Source: Helianthus annuus (lineage: Eukaryota > Streptophyta > Magnoliopsida > Asterales > Asteraceae). From it: a stretch of DNA of 64,000 nucleotides. Shown piece by piece: positions 34,418-46,400 of the stretch; positions within the stretch are counted from its first letter, which is position 1; every line of letters starts with the position of its first letter. The notes beneath the pieces were generated by a model. The model was given only the letters and a program-made list of their open reading frames with translations, had not been told where the DNA came from and did no database searches. The stretch is from NCBI RefSeq assembly GCF_002127325.2, contig NC_035437.2:115254916-115318915 (forward strand), given 5' to 3'. The translations under genes and the position numbers were made by a program.

Positions 34418-37146
34418 TGTCACACCCCAACCGATGGCGGAATCATCGGGGCATGGCACTGAGCGAAACAGATTGTTCAAAGAAATTCCATAACAACTAT
34501 TATTACCGAATAGTTTAAATATCACGTCCCATACCGTGACCCATAAGATAAATTTAGTTATTACAGACATAGATATCCTTCAAACAAGACATGTTCCGAC
34601 AACTCAGATTTAAATACATAAATATAAATTGTCTTAGTTTCTAGACTCTTTCCTAGCCTCTATTTCACAGCAGGAAGAGCAAATAAGCATCCTATATACA
34701 TGTCACATACGTTAAAATAAATTCAATACATAAAATGTAAAGGTGAGTACACAAGTTTGATAATAGCATATAGAGTTCGAATAGTTTACGCATAACCAGC
34801 ACGTACACAGAGGAAAACGAAGCATGTTAATTATCGACATGGGACCATCAATACCAACGACTGCGGGTGGACTGTCCGAGACAGTTCGCAATACATGATT
34901 ACCACCGTAATCCATGCAAGTAATTGTCCTTAACAACCCCCATGTGAACGGGTGCTGAGTCCAAACTATAGTACTATGTTGCTAAGGCAGGTAGACAGCA
35001 TTCCACGTGTAAACATAATAAACAAGCATTCATTTAGTCAAGTAATACATGCGATTGGTTAGCGTTCAAATAGTTTGTGTTCGATTGTGATTTGATAAGT
35101 AACGTATGTAACACCCAAAAGTGCTAAAGCAAAAGGGCTCGAGTATACTCCCAGTGATTGGCTATGGATTGAAGGGAGCGCTGAGAGTAGAGTTAGCCTG
35201 AATAGTTTCGATAATATAACGATGAGTAACGCGGAAATGCAATAAGTGTAAATGGATCGAATAGCCAGGTCGATCGAACAGCAGGTTCGATCGAACGGGC
35301 TGTTCGTTCGGTTTGAAAGTCCGTTTGAACAGTCTTGTTCGATCGGCCGGTAGGCTCGATCGGCTGGGCCATTCGAGTGGATTGTTTCTTCCTTTGAGAA
35401 GGATGTGTTTGTGTTTGATGGTTTGAACTTTTGAAGTTTTCGTTGCAGCATTTGAGAACACTGAAGTGTACTTACCTTTCAGGTCGATCGATCGAACTGT
35501 ATGTTCGATCGGTCGGCTTACCCGATCGGTTGTACACTTCTTCAGTGATTCCTCAGTTGGATGTCACTCGATCGGGTAGCAGGCTCGATCGGGTGGCACC
35601 TTGTACTACGAACGAGTTGTAGAACCGATTAAGTGTTGCAGCATAGTATCTCATGATCCGAAGAGTAGTGTTTATAAATCGAGTATCATGTTCGATCAAA
35701 CATCACTTCGTCAATAGCATACTTCCTAAGTTTGGGAAAATGTGGGACCATGGCCCGGTCGGTCGACTGGTATGCCCGATCGGCTGGGCTGTTCGTTCGA
35801 ACAGTCTAGCCGTTCGGCCAGCAACTCTGGCCTGGTCGACCTCTCGTCTAACACTTGGCTTTTTGATTTTATTGATACAATCTGGAGGTATGTCGACAAC
35901 GGGTTGAACCATAGAACGTGGGTCCTTACTAGCTTCACCGTTTTAGTCTGGAATCACCAAAGTCCGGTCGGTGAACTGTTCGGAATGGCAGATTAGCGTT
36001 TAACCCGGAATCGGTGAACCTCGCAGATAGAATCCGAATCTTGAACCTCTTAACTGTTAGAATGATTAGTTAGTTGGTTCAAGCTCCGTTTTCTTCGGTT
36101 TTAAGGTGTTGAGTGTAAAAGAGTTGAAAGAAAGTGGAAAATCCTTCTTTCAATCCTTCTTACCATGAAAATGTTAAGATTCTTACCAATCTTAGTTTGT
36201 TTATGTGGAAATCGGTTAGATCTAAACTATTAACGGTTGAGTGAGGCCGAATCATGATGTTCTTCAAGAACACCATGATGACATCACCCAAGAACACTTA
36301 GATCTTGATGATTTCATGGCTAAAATTTAGGATTTAAAAGATAGAAAGGTGAAGAATCATGCATTGATAAAAAAACGTACAAGAATTAGAGTGAAAACTT
36401 ACCGGATTTGAGAGAAATCTGAGAAAAGGTGAAGAACAAGGACTGGTTCGGTCAGAGCTTTCCAAAAGTGGAAAAGAAGACAATGACAGCCCTATTTATA
36501 GGCTCCAGAAGAGGAAAGTGGTAACCGATCGGTCAGGTTCTCCGATCGGTTGGGCCGCTCGATCGAATAACATGTTCGATCGGCTAGCCTGTTCGTCTGG
36601 TGATTTCCTGTTCGATCAGGAACCCCTTTTGAGCGTTTTGTGACGATTTTTGGTATTTCGATTTCGGTGGACGATTATACGTATACGCTAGAGTTCCTAG
36701 TCAAATTACTTTCAGTCCCAACTACTATATCTAACATACAATCATCTGTAATTCACCATTCGATGTCGGTTTAGATTGCGTTTGATTGAATTTCGAGTTT
36801 CGATTTGAGTTTCGATTGATTCGATTGAATACCACACAAAACATAAAGTAAACACGCACAAGTAACACATAAGGTACACATACACGTAAATATTACCACA
36901 CCAGTTTCGCATAGTTCGAGTCTCGAGTTCGATTAATTAACTTGATTATTGATTGATTAACTTTATCGCATTGTTACTTCCTACTATTCACAGTCGTAAA
37001 TCGGTCGCGTTGATTAATCGTTCGAGCATTTCATTAGACAAAACTTACTCCACGTAATACAAAAATAAGAAAAGACTATTTACAGTCAAAGAAATCAAAG
37101 TTGACTTGGACTTTGACTTTGACATTCGAAAACACGGGGTGTTACA
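34418..37146 (-). mobile_element. Solo LTR of a Tekay-like element
   Basis: TGTCACACCCC...GGGGTGTTACA, flanked by a perfect TCCTC duplication at 34413-34417 and 37147-37151. On the minus strand it begins TGTAACACCCCGTG. TATAAATA is at 36495-36502 on the minus strand. Words of the TTCGATCGG/CCGATCGA type lie at 35260-35850 and 36520-36610. There is no internal domain and no second LTR, so it is the product of LTR-LTR recombination. 2729 bp. Confidence 0.88.
36495..36502 (-). promoter_or_regulatory. TATAAATA box in the solo LTR
   Basis: CCTATAAATAGGG on the minus strand, with CGATCGGT words within 20-110 bp upstream. Confidence 0.7.
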
Positions 37147-37151
37147 TCCTC

Positions 37152-38257
37152 CAACGGGCACCTACAACCAAGGATGGCGAAATCACCCTAACCTTGGTTG
37201 GAGAGAACCCGGCAATGGTAGTAACCAACAAAGCGTAAACCAACGAACAAACTTTCAACAACCAAGAAACGAGTCACAAAATTTCCCTCAACAACAAGGT
37301 GGACGAGAAAGGCTTGAAGATACTATATCTCGCCTCATCTCCGAAACTGAAAAGAAAAACTCGGATAGGTTTCTACAATTAGAATCAAATTTTTGAAATC
37401 AACAAGCTAGTATTCAAAACATCGAAAAACAAATAAGTCAACTAGCACAAAATTTCTCCGAGAGACCACAAGGCGTGTTACCAAGCAATACCGAAACAAA
37501 CCCAAAGGCGCAAGTTCATCTCATAACACTACGGAACCGCACCGTGGGTCCTACGGAAGGCCCGCCGCCAACCGAGGAGGCCGTAACACCACCCCTACAA
37601 GAGAAGGATTCTCCTCCTTCACTAGAGCCTACCAAGGCTCCTCGAGTTCCGTACCCCGGTAGGTTAATCCGTCAAAAGACCAATGAGCAATTCGCAAAAT
37701 TCGAAAGTCTACTAAAACAATTGCATGTCAACATTCCTTTCATTGATGTCCTTACCCAAATGCCCAAATACTCTAAGTTCATGAGGGACTTCCTCACTCA
37801 TAAAAGGAAAATTGGAACATTGCAATTAGTTAACTTAGGCGAAGAATGCTCTGCCCTCGTACTCAACAAACTCCCCCAAAAGAAAATCGATCCCGGAAGC
37901 TTCACAATTCCTTGCTCGATCGGGGACTCCCCCGTTCGCAATGCACTAGCCGACCTTGGGGCTAGCATTAACCTCATGCCATCATCAATGTTCAAAAGAC
38001 TCGGCCTAGGAAAAACGAGTCCTACAAAAATGAGCATACAACTTGCTGATTGATCCGTCAAATTTCCGCAAGGTGTCATTGAAAATCTCCTAGTCAAGGT
38101 AGACAATTTCGTCTACCCGGCCTACTTTGTCATACTTGATATGGAAGAAGACACCGAAGTCCCCCTCATACTAGGGAGACCATTTCTCGCCACTGCACAA
38201 GCAGTGGTAGACATGAATGACGGAACACTCACTTTAAAGTATGGGATGATGAAGTAA
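37152..38257 (+). pseudogene. Athila-like gag C-part and aspartic protease
   Basis: After the solo LTR the frame reads PTGTYNQGWRNHPNLGWREP and Gln/Asn-rich gag linker, with a TGA at 37394-37396. Then comes RLIRQKTNEQFAKFESLLKQ and a protease with the active site ALADLGASINLMPSSMF. A TGA at 38051-38053 stands where LAD-Arg is normal. The frame then continues FPQGVIENLLVKVDNFVYPA and VPLILGRPFLATAQAVVD and stops near 38257. Reverse transcriptase should follow but is absent. Confidence 0.85.
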
Positions 38258-38599
38258 AGTTCGGGGTTGGGAAGAGAGTAGAGGACGATGACCCGGTCAA
38301 TTACATGAAGGTTATTGATTCAAGTTTGGATGATGCTCTCCGACGGTGCAACGTGGGATGCAAAACATCCCGCTTAGAAAACATATAACCTTGCCTTGGG
38401 TCTAGCCAAAGACCCTTATAAACGTGGCGCACCACGGAGGCAATCATCGGAACTATCCTTAGTTTAAGTTTAATCTTTTAGTTTTAATTTGCAGGAATAA
38501 AACACACTCATGATGGTCAGGGATTACAAGGGAAACGAGAAACATGGCCCCATGCACAAAAACAAGGCCATCCGACAACAAATTCTCCATTACAGTAAG

Positions 38600-38800
38600 T
38601 TCAGCACGGGCCGTGCACAGCCAACGCGGCCCCGTGCTGAACACCCTGCATATAAATGCCCAGTTCAGGTAACTGGACACGGGCCGTGTTCACCGAACAC
38701 GCCCCCGTGTCCAGACTTCTGTTTCTTTTCTTTATATACTGTTACTGGCACCTGAACACGGGGCCGTGCCCGGTCCCCACGGGGCCGTGTCCAGACTGCT
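38600..38800 (+). repeat. CACGGGCCGTG words in the 3' non-coding region
   Basis: Six or so copies (AGCACGGGCCGTGCACAGC, GACACGGGCCGTGTTCACC, GAACACGGGGCCGTGCCC and others), again the LTR promoter word. Confidence 0.85.
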
Positions 38801-38874
38801 AGTAACACAAATTTTTTGCTTCTAACACCATGTTACGCATTCAGTCAACCTAAAAGTTTATTTTTTTGGGACAC

Positions 38875-38911
38875 ATTGAGGACAATGTGTAATTTAAGTG
38901 CGGGGAGGTGC
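38875..38911 (+). other. Internal polypurine-tract-like block
   Basis: GAGGACAATGTGTAATTTAA then GTGCGGGGAGGTG resembles the block just before the 3' LTR (GAGGACAAGCAAAAATTCAA then GTGTGGGGG at about 40159-40187). Athila elements are known to carry such repeated blocks. Confidence 0.5.
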
Positions 38912-39549
38912 TAAAACCTTGAATTTTGCAAGTCCTAATAACAAGCCTTACACAAAACTCTATTGGAACCGCTAATCACCCTAAATTTTTTTCAAAAAAA
39001 AAATTCATTTTTTTTACTTGTCTAAAGTTTAAGTTGGGAATTCTAAGTCCAATAAGGTTATATTTTTACAAGTTTACAACCGATAGCGTCGTGATAAAAA
39101 GAACCAACATAAGAAAATTATGAAACGGCATGACAAGCTTAGTTAAAATTCGATTATATATACTTGATCACATAAAAACCCATTCCCACAAAAGTGAGTT
39201 TTGAGCCTTTATTGAGCATACAAATATACATCTTTACGCTAAATGCTCATTTTTCGTTTCTTGTGTGAATAGCCGCTTGGTTCTTACGACTCTAGAACTT
39301 GCCACGACAATTCATTCCCGGTCCTTACCAACTTAAACCCAAGTAAGTAAATGATGGAGGCATTAGGACTAACCCTTTTTCTTTCAACACCATTATTTTT
39401 ATTTTTCTTTTCACCTACCCAAAAACTCCCCCTAGTTAGCCCTTTGAGCCTAAACCTTTTCATTTCTTAACCTCAAAACCCTTCTTAACCACCAAAAACC
39501 CTTTTTATTTTTACCCTTTATTTTAGTAACAAGCTCGGTTTTCATGTGA

Positions 39550-39594
<45 letters not shown>

Positions 39595-40158
39595 CAATGA
39601 AGTTTGAAATAAACAAACAAAGCTCCTCAAACAAAAGCCTGTTTGAATAAATACTTCATTAAAAATAAAAAGTCACAAAAACAAATTTTTTTACGAAAAC
39701 CGACGCGCGCCTTTTGCCCTTTTCTACTAACCACTAACCCAACTACCCATCTTTAGCCCAAGCCTAACCCTTCACCCAAAAAGTTCTCTTGATATTTACA
39801 AAGGTATAAAGTTAAAAAGGAGGATGATTGATTGCTTGGCAAGCATATGGTAAAAATAAGTTCCATGCCGCTCTCGAGTGATTCACTAAAAATACACATT
39901 CGGCCGAGTGTTGAGTGATTTCCCTCGTGAGGTATGTGAACTTGTATATAAATGGAATTTTAAAAAGGCATGTTATGCCTTAATAAATAATTTACCTTAT
40001 GAAAAGTTTTTAATAAATCATAACGAATAGGATTGTAAATAAATAAAAATAAAACCCAATAAAGATCTTGGATTCCCGACACTCTATGACAAGCCAAAAC
40101 CTTCTCTTCTACCCATTCCATTTGGGAGTGTAAGACACATTTTAAAGAGTTTTGCTTG
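38912..40158. other. Non-coding 3' region of the Athila-like element
   Basis: A+T-rich, no supported frame. Typical spacer between protease or pol and the 3' LTR in this lineage. Confidence 0.5.
39551..39593. repeat. (TA)n microsatellite
   Basis: About 20 TA units inside the Athila-like 3' non-coding region, with no element inserted. Confidence 0.95.
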
Positions 40159-40190
40159 AGGACAAGCAAAAATTCAAGTGTGGGGGTATT

Positions 40191-41886
40191 TGATGTGTGT
40201 AAAATGCAACATATAAATTACATCAAATGAGGCATAAAACTAACCCTTTTTAAGTACTAATGTTGGAAAAAGTGTGTTTTTGTCTTCCTTTTGTATTTTT
40301 AGGAATAAATGAACTCAAATTAACAAAAGAAGCAAAAAGATAGCTAAATCTAACAAAAATACAAGAAAGGGAACAAAAGTGGAATGCCCGACCCCTCGAC
40401 AGCATCCTCCTAAGCAAAACAGAGAAGGCAGAAGTCTGAACACGCCCCGTGCTCAGCGAGCACGGGAACGTGCCCAAGAAGCAGCAGAAAAGACAAACCT
40501 ATAGAAGCTTCTATTGCCCACCACGGGGCTGTGTCCAGTGAGCATGGGGGCGTGGCGAAAGTACAGCAGGCGCATTAATTGTAATTGCGAATTACAATTA
40601 ATGAAGAGAGAGAGAGTGTCAGACGGGCACGGGGCCGTGTCCAGCGGACACGGGGCCGTGCCCAGGCCTCTGTTCAGCCTATAAATAGGAGTGCTTGGCT
40701 TCATTGCAACTCATCCCTTGGCACACCACCTCTCTCACACTTCATCCACCAACCACCACCATCACAACACCATCATCCACCACCATCATTCATTGTCCAT
40801 TATAGAGTGTGTGAGTCGTCTCGGGATCCAAGATTGATCGTAAGAGTTCTTGACAATCAAGGCCATGTTTTCCTAAGTCTCTTACATCACTTGGTGAAGA
40901 CAAGTGTTTAGTATAATACTTTTTATTTTTAATCTTTTGCACTTTTTATTTGGTTTTGTATTAATGACTTTAATAACTAGTTTCTTATGTTGAAGGTGAC
41001 TTTTCCTTATCGTTTGTCCGTGGTGTCTTGGCATTATTTTACTGTCTATATAAAATAAAAGATTTTCACCATTCATATCTCCACGGTCTATATGGAGGTA
41101 TGTTGGCTACCTGGTCGGGGGTTAAGGGAACGGTTTGGTAAGGGTCTTTCCCTTGTTCAGCGTTTAGAGGTCCTGCAAGGGACCTGGGTCAAATTTAGTA
41201 GGATCTCCTTCAATACCCAAAGGTATTGGATGGCAGGGATCCAAACTATTTGACCCCCTCATAAGTAAACTACTATTAATACTATAACCCGGCTATTTAG
41301 GACTGTATCTCTGCTGCCTCAGACTACTTAGTCGAGGGTAACGTCACCTCCAAAAGAGGGGCCTACCATAATTTGCATTAATAACTTAATTCATTATCTT
41401 TCAATAATCCGTCTCTTTAGGATTGTATCCTTGCTGACTCAAACTACTGGGTTGAGGGTAACGTCGCCTTCAAAAGAGGGGCCTACAACAATAACTAAGA
41501 TAATCTCTTAAACAAGTGCAAAAGTGCGAAAATAATCAAAGGTTATACTAATACACGAGTCGGATCCAAGTGATTCATCTTGTCTATCTGTTTATTTTTA
41601 TTTTATTTTTCAGCATTTAGTTAGTTTTATTTTCTTAGTTTGAAAATATTTTTTCTAACATTTTGATTTGATTAGACGTTGAGGATAAACCGGTACTAAA
41701 AGCTCTTGTGTCCTTGGACGACCTCGGTATCTTACCAACACTATACTACGTCCACGATGGGTGCACTTGCCCATATGTGTGTTTAGTGTTAGTAAATATT
41801 GCGTTTTATAAATTTAAAACTTGGCTAAAAAGTGTAAAAAGGGCTTAAAATATATATCTAAAACATATACACACTAGCACGCTTCA
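40191..41886 (+). repeat. 3' LTR of the Athila-like element
   Basis: Partner of 32143-33836. It keeps the CACGGGGCCGTG words (about 40440-40660) and TATAAATA at 40680-40687. GTGTGGGGG precedes it as the polypurine tract. Confidence 0.95.
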
Positions 41887-42039
41887 CAGGTTATAGTGGA
41901 TGCTTACATGTTATCATATGTATACAAGTGGGGTTACAAAAAGATCACGATATTAACTAAGTTCACCATTAAACTCATCGCCCCCGTCGATTGTTTTCAC
42001 CCTTGTCACATGTTAAGCAATTACATGTTCCGAACAGAC

Positions 42040-42660
42040 AAATTGTAACACATGTTAGATCAGTATATACACATCATGGTGTTTTGTAAATCACTAGTTT
42101 ATACATGAATACATGTCAGGTTACAAAAAGATTATAACAGAGGCTTAACACATATTATACATTCCAAAATGTGCAAAACAAATGACCCGTTTCATATTAT
42201 ATATTCCAAAATTATCGGTACATGTAATACCATAAATGGCTCGTTTCATATTACACGTTACATCCTAACTTGTACATTTATTACTTGTACAAGTTTTACG
42301 CTTAGTATCCACATTATCGGATATTTTAAACATCAACAAAAATAAAATAGATATTACTTGTTTTTTTAATTAACAAAAGGTTAACACACGTTATATATCA
42401 TTCTAACAGGGGCTTAACACATGTTATACATAAACACATGTCAGGTTACATCATGGTGTTCTGTTACAGCATGAACCACTAACACATGTTATAAATGAAC
42501 GAAGAGTTCTTTTCCCAAAGGATGTGACTTATTCAATGTCCCCGCATTAACGTCGCCTACATCGATCCAGCTTGTCAATTGAATATCTTTTATGGATCTG
42601 TTTCTGTAAATCAACACACGTTATATATCATTCTAACATGTGCTTAACACATGTTATGGG
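42040..42660. repeat. TAACACATGTTA palindrome array, right half (B1)
   Basis: Seven or so copies, for example GTAACACATGTTAGATC at 42048, GGCTTAACACATGTTATAC near 42412 and CTAACACATGTTATAAATG near 42479. Confidence 0.75.
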
Positions 42661-44100
42661 TCTATCTCTGAAAATCAAGCAACCCAACAAAAAAACACTT
42701 ATTGTTCAGATCAAAAACCCAAACCAGCAACCAAACCAACAAAAAAACAATTATTGTTAAGATCAAAAGCCCCAAACAAGCAACCAAACCAACAAAAAAA
42801 ACCCGTTCAAAATCTCATCCTAAAGTTTTGGATTTATTTAAAATACATGAACATTAACCATTACTAGAACACTTTCAGCCCACAAAAACATATTAACAAC
42901 CATTTCAACAAAAAATCAATTGTGAAATGATATTTCAAGAACACTTACCGGATCTAGAACCGTCCGATGAACACGAAGAAGGTCTTCAAACCTTCTTCTC
43001 TCACACACACTTGAACATTCAACTCTCTCTCTCTCTCTCTAAAAAATATACATCTCAACTTTTACGGTAGTTGTTGCCAATTCTACATTATTTATCTCAA
43101 ACACAACCTTCATTCATTATAATCAAGTGATACAAGAAACATAATTTATATATTGATGTAAATATAATCAAGTGATACAGGAAACGTAATTTATACATTG
43201 ACGTAAAGTAATTTAACTAGGATTATATGGAAACAATGATATCAATAAACAAACGAGGAGCAATTAGATTTAATTTTCTTTCCTCAAAGGAAAGATTTAA
43301 TTATGATATGAGAAGACCAAAAATTTTACAGAAATTAAGAAAACAAAAGACAAAATATATGAAAGCTATACCAATTCCATGTTTCTTCCACTTTCTCTGT
43401 TGCTAAATTTGGTGTGAATACATTTCTAAACCTCCTACGCTCTTTAAACTCATTCTGAAATCAACTCTACCATTTCAAAATCAAGTTTCACCTCAATTTG
43501 GTCAATCAACTCTTCCAGGCTTGGCCTATTCAAGCTCATTCCAATAGTGGGCGGGCCCCCACGAGCCGTCGTCCGTCGGCAGTCACCCGCCACTAAGCAC
43601 CATCGTGCCTCACTCATCATGCATCTACCGCCTCCCCTGCCCCAACCATAACGGTCAACAACCCATCGGCCTATTCTCTCTCTCTTTCGATTTCTCTGGA
43701 CCTCTCTTTCTCTTTCGATTTCTCTGGTACTCTCTCTCACGGCTCTCACTCTCTCTCTATGCTTGCAGGTTGTAAGTGTTGTGTAGAGAGAAGGGAAAGT
43801 CATGGGGGCTAGGGTTTTGATTTGGGGAGGAGAAAATGAGATCTGTGATTTTAGAGAGGGGGAATTGAGAGAGCTGAGATGAGATTGTGATTTTGAAACG
43901 GATATGAAGAGAGAGAAAGATCAGTGCATTAAAGAGAGATGATAGGATTGGACAGTGGAGAGAGAAGGAATGTACTACCAAAAATGCCCTTCCAGTTGTA
44001 CTAATGTGTATTATGACATTTCTTTTAAATCTAATTCTTACCCAAATTAAGAGAGCCATTGATCAAGTCAGATGAAAGATAATCAATGGATGATATTGGG
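42661..44100. other. Right arm of B1
   Basis: Two CAACCAAACCAACAAAAAAA repeats (42722-42800) complement the left arm at about 31090-31170. CT-rich runs are at 43021-43041 and 43670-43760. No gene supported. Confidence 0.45.
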
Positions 44101-44350
44101 TTTGCAGAGTTTTCTTAAAAAGATAGAGTTTTCCATATAAACCATCCCTATATATATATTAATAAAAATAAATCGAGCGAAACCGAGCGATCGACGAGCG
44201 AGCGGACCTTTGCTCATGCTTGGATTGAATTTGAATCGAACCGATCCGAGCGGCTCATTTACAAACTGGGCGGGAATCGAACGAGCATTTTTCGAGCGAT
44301 CATCGAGCGATCCTCGATCGTCGAGCAGTTTGGACAGCCCAAATTGTAAT

Positions 44351-44702
44351 ACATAAAAATTATCTAGTGGTGTAAAATATAAGCTTTCAAATACACATAA
44401 CAAAATAGATTTACCCTCGTTTTTTTATATGATGGTCAACAACAACGAACCGTTAACATTTTTATTTTTGTTAAAGGCAACTTTTATTAAAATGCTCTAA
44501 CAAAACACAAGAGCCAACAAAATACAACAGATCAATGGTCTCACATTTATCAAAACCAAATATTGAATTGAATTTGAATTTGTGCTCTTTAAATGACTAT
44601 TGGGGAAGCCGCGCGTTGCGGCGGAGTCGACAACACGAGGCGTAAACATAATTCAAACCTTAAAGCGATAGAAAAAATCATATATAAGTTATATATATAT
44701 AT
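44351..44702. other. Spacer with a Helitron-end-like relic
   Basis: At about 44602-44645 the minus strand reads CCGCCGCAACGCGCGGCTTC then CCCAATAG, resembling a Helitron 3' end with a changed CTAG. Nothing else was recognised. Confidence 0.35.
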
Positions 44703-45388
44703 AGGGAGCCGCTAAAATAGAAACCACCTCCAGTTGTAAGAACCGCGAGAACCGCTTTCAACCAATCAGATTCTGCCACTCAAAAGGGTATTTTGGTCAT
44801 TTACCACCAAATGTCATTTCCCTACCTCTCTCCTCATTTATAATGTGAGAACTCTTTTCTCTCTCTACCTTTTTTAAAACCCATCTCCTCTCTCCTTTGT
44901 CTTTTTTAAAAGTCACGAACACCACCACTACATAAATTAAAAGGAATTTCAATCTCATTCTCTCTTAATTTCATTTTTTTAAACTCTGAGCATCTCTCTC
45001 TTCATATCCTCATCTTCATCTTTGATGAAGAGATCATCATCTTCATATCTTCAGCTGAACAAATTTACCCACACCAGTACCCCCTCGTTTCTCCGGCCCA
45101 CTGGTAGTGATGGTGTGGGGCAGATCTGAAAACCCTCTATTTGAAGGATGAAATCTTCGTCGCACAAGCTAGATCCACAACCGTCTTTTAGTATTTTTGT
45201 TGTTGGTGGGTGCCGCCGCCGTTAATCGGAGATAAAACCTTGGTCGCCGTCGCCGCCTTCCTCTCTCCGGCCTCCCTTCCTCTCTGCCCTCATTCATCAG
45301 AGATAAAACCTTGGTCGCCGCCGTCGCCATCTCCTCCGCCACCGTCTCCTCCACCACCGTTCAGCACCATTTAATGGAGATAAAACCT

Positions 45389-45515
45389 TGGAGGTGGTGG
45401 GTGCTCGATGACGGTGGTGGAGTGTCGATGTCGGAGGTGGTGGTTGCTCGATGGCAGGTGGTGGGTGTTCGATGACGGTGGTGTAGTGCCGATGTCGGAG
45501 GTGGTGGGTGCTCGA
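45389..45515. repeat. GGTGGTGGGTGCTCGATG tandem repeats in A1
   Basis: Two units of about 64 bp, each made of a longer and a shorter GGAGGTGGTGG(G/T)TGCTCGATG phrase. Confidence 0.75.
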
Positions 45516-46034
45516 GATGATGGTTTGAGTTGGGTCAGTGAAGGTGGGTTTTCAATTTTGTTTTGGCTGGGTTTCTCTTTGATATTTTGTCTTTTGAACT
45601 CTGTTTTTGATGCGGGGTTGAATCTGTTGAATCTTGTGGGTTTTACTTTCTTGATGGTTTGTTTTATCTGCTTCAATCTGGGGTTTGATTCTGTTGAATC
45701 TGTTGAACTGTTTTGAATCTGTCTGAATATGTTTGAATGATGTTCTTGTTCCTTTTGAATGTTTAAATCGGTTGAATCTGATGCCTTATTTCAATCGGCG
45801 GTGATGATGCAAAAAAAAAAAATGACGATGGCGCGGCAAGGATGGTGGAGGGTAGGTTTTTGAACCTGCAACCCCACTTTGCAGCCTCTGATTATCGGAA
45901 AATCTGAGCCAAAACTTCGTTTTTTTCAAGAATCCAACCGTTCTTTTGATTTTTGTTTGTTGGGTTTTTTTTGAGGCGTAGATGATGATAGCAAATTATC
46001 TGAGACACCTCCCGAGTGTGCGATTTTCTGGGTG

Positions 46035-46400
46035 CGTTCGGTTTTGCGTAAAAACGTTTTTGTAAAAAAAAAAGTTAAACCGTAAACTTTTTAACGTAAA
46101 ACGTAAAAAGTTTTACGTAAAACGTAAAAAGTTTTAGGTAAAACGTAAATCGTAAAATTTTTTTAGTAAAACGTAAAAAACCGGCACGTAAATTGTAAAA
46201 AACAGCGTGTTAAAAAACGGCGCGTTAAAAAAACGGCGCCTAAAAAACGGCATGTAAAAAACGGCGTTAAAAAACGGTGCGTTAAAAAAACAGCGCATAA
46301 AAACGGCGTTAAAAAAACGGCGCCTAAAAAACGACGTGTTAAAAAAACGACGCTTGAAAAAACCCGGCGTAAAAACGGCGCAACAAAAAAACGTAAAATG
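46035..46400. repeat. AAAACGGCGCG and ACGTAAAACGT word array (A1)
   Basis: First ACGTAAAACGTAAAAAGTTT and its complement TTTTACGT alternating, then about twelve AAAAACGGCG(C/T) words every 12-20 bp. Confidence 0.85.

Larger units (their letters stand above)
32143..41886 (+). mobile_element. Athila-like Gypsy element without reverse transcriptase
   Basis: LTRs 32143-33836 and 40191-41886 are almost identical. Flanks are CGGGT (32138-32142) and CAGGT (41887-41891), one transition apart. A primer site of the TGGCGCCG type and a gag/protease of Athila kind identify the lineage. Between protease and the 3' LTR there is only about 1.9 kb of non-coding DNA, so reverse transcriptase, RNase H and integrase are absent. 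It is a gag-protease-only derivative that would need enzymes from a related copy. A solo LTR (34418-37146) sits in gag. Confidence 0.88.
30127..44150. mobile_element. TA-flanked element B1
   Basis: The left end follows TATATATA and reads AGGATAATGCTAGGGAGAAAACC-type sequence. The right end (reverse) reads GGGATGGTTTATATGGAAAA, CTCTATC, then AAGAAAACTCTGCAAACCC, preceded by TA repeats. Deeper arms are also inverted: GGTTTGGTTGCTTGTTTGGG near 31095 has its complement near 42770. Arrays of TAACACATGTTA-like palindromes flank the LTR insertion on both sides. Without that insertion the element is about 4.3 kb. No transposase frame was recognised. Confidence 0.65.
29657..44342. mobile_element. hAT-type element split by a nested insertion
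   Basis: The left end TAGGGGTGCTCATGAGC and the right end (reverse) TTGGGCTGTCCAAACTGCTC are bounded by a perfect 8-bp duplication, ATTGTAAT, at 29649-29656 and 44343-44350. The two halves, 29657-30126 and 44151-44342, total about 660 bp and both carry GAGCG/CGCTC words. One example is the perfect 11-bp inverted repeat AATCGAGCGAA/TTCGCTCGATT at about 29843. Everything between is the B1 element. Confidence 0.8.

Noticed and set aside
38459..38755. Small open frames over the CACGGGCCGTG words
   Set aside because: They are generated by the repeated GC-rich word and are in no fixed frame between copies.
45169..45716. Frames rich in Arg/Ala or Val/Gly in A1
   Set aside because: They follow the GGTGGTGG tandem repeats and do not recur in A2.
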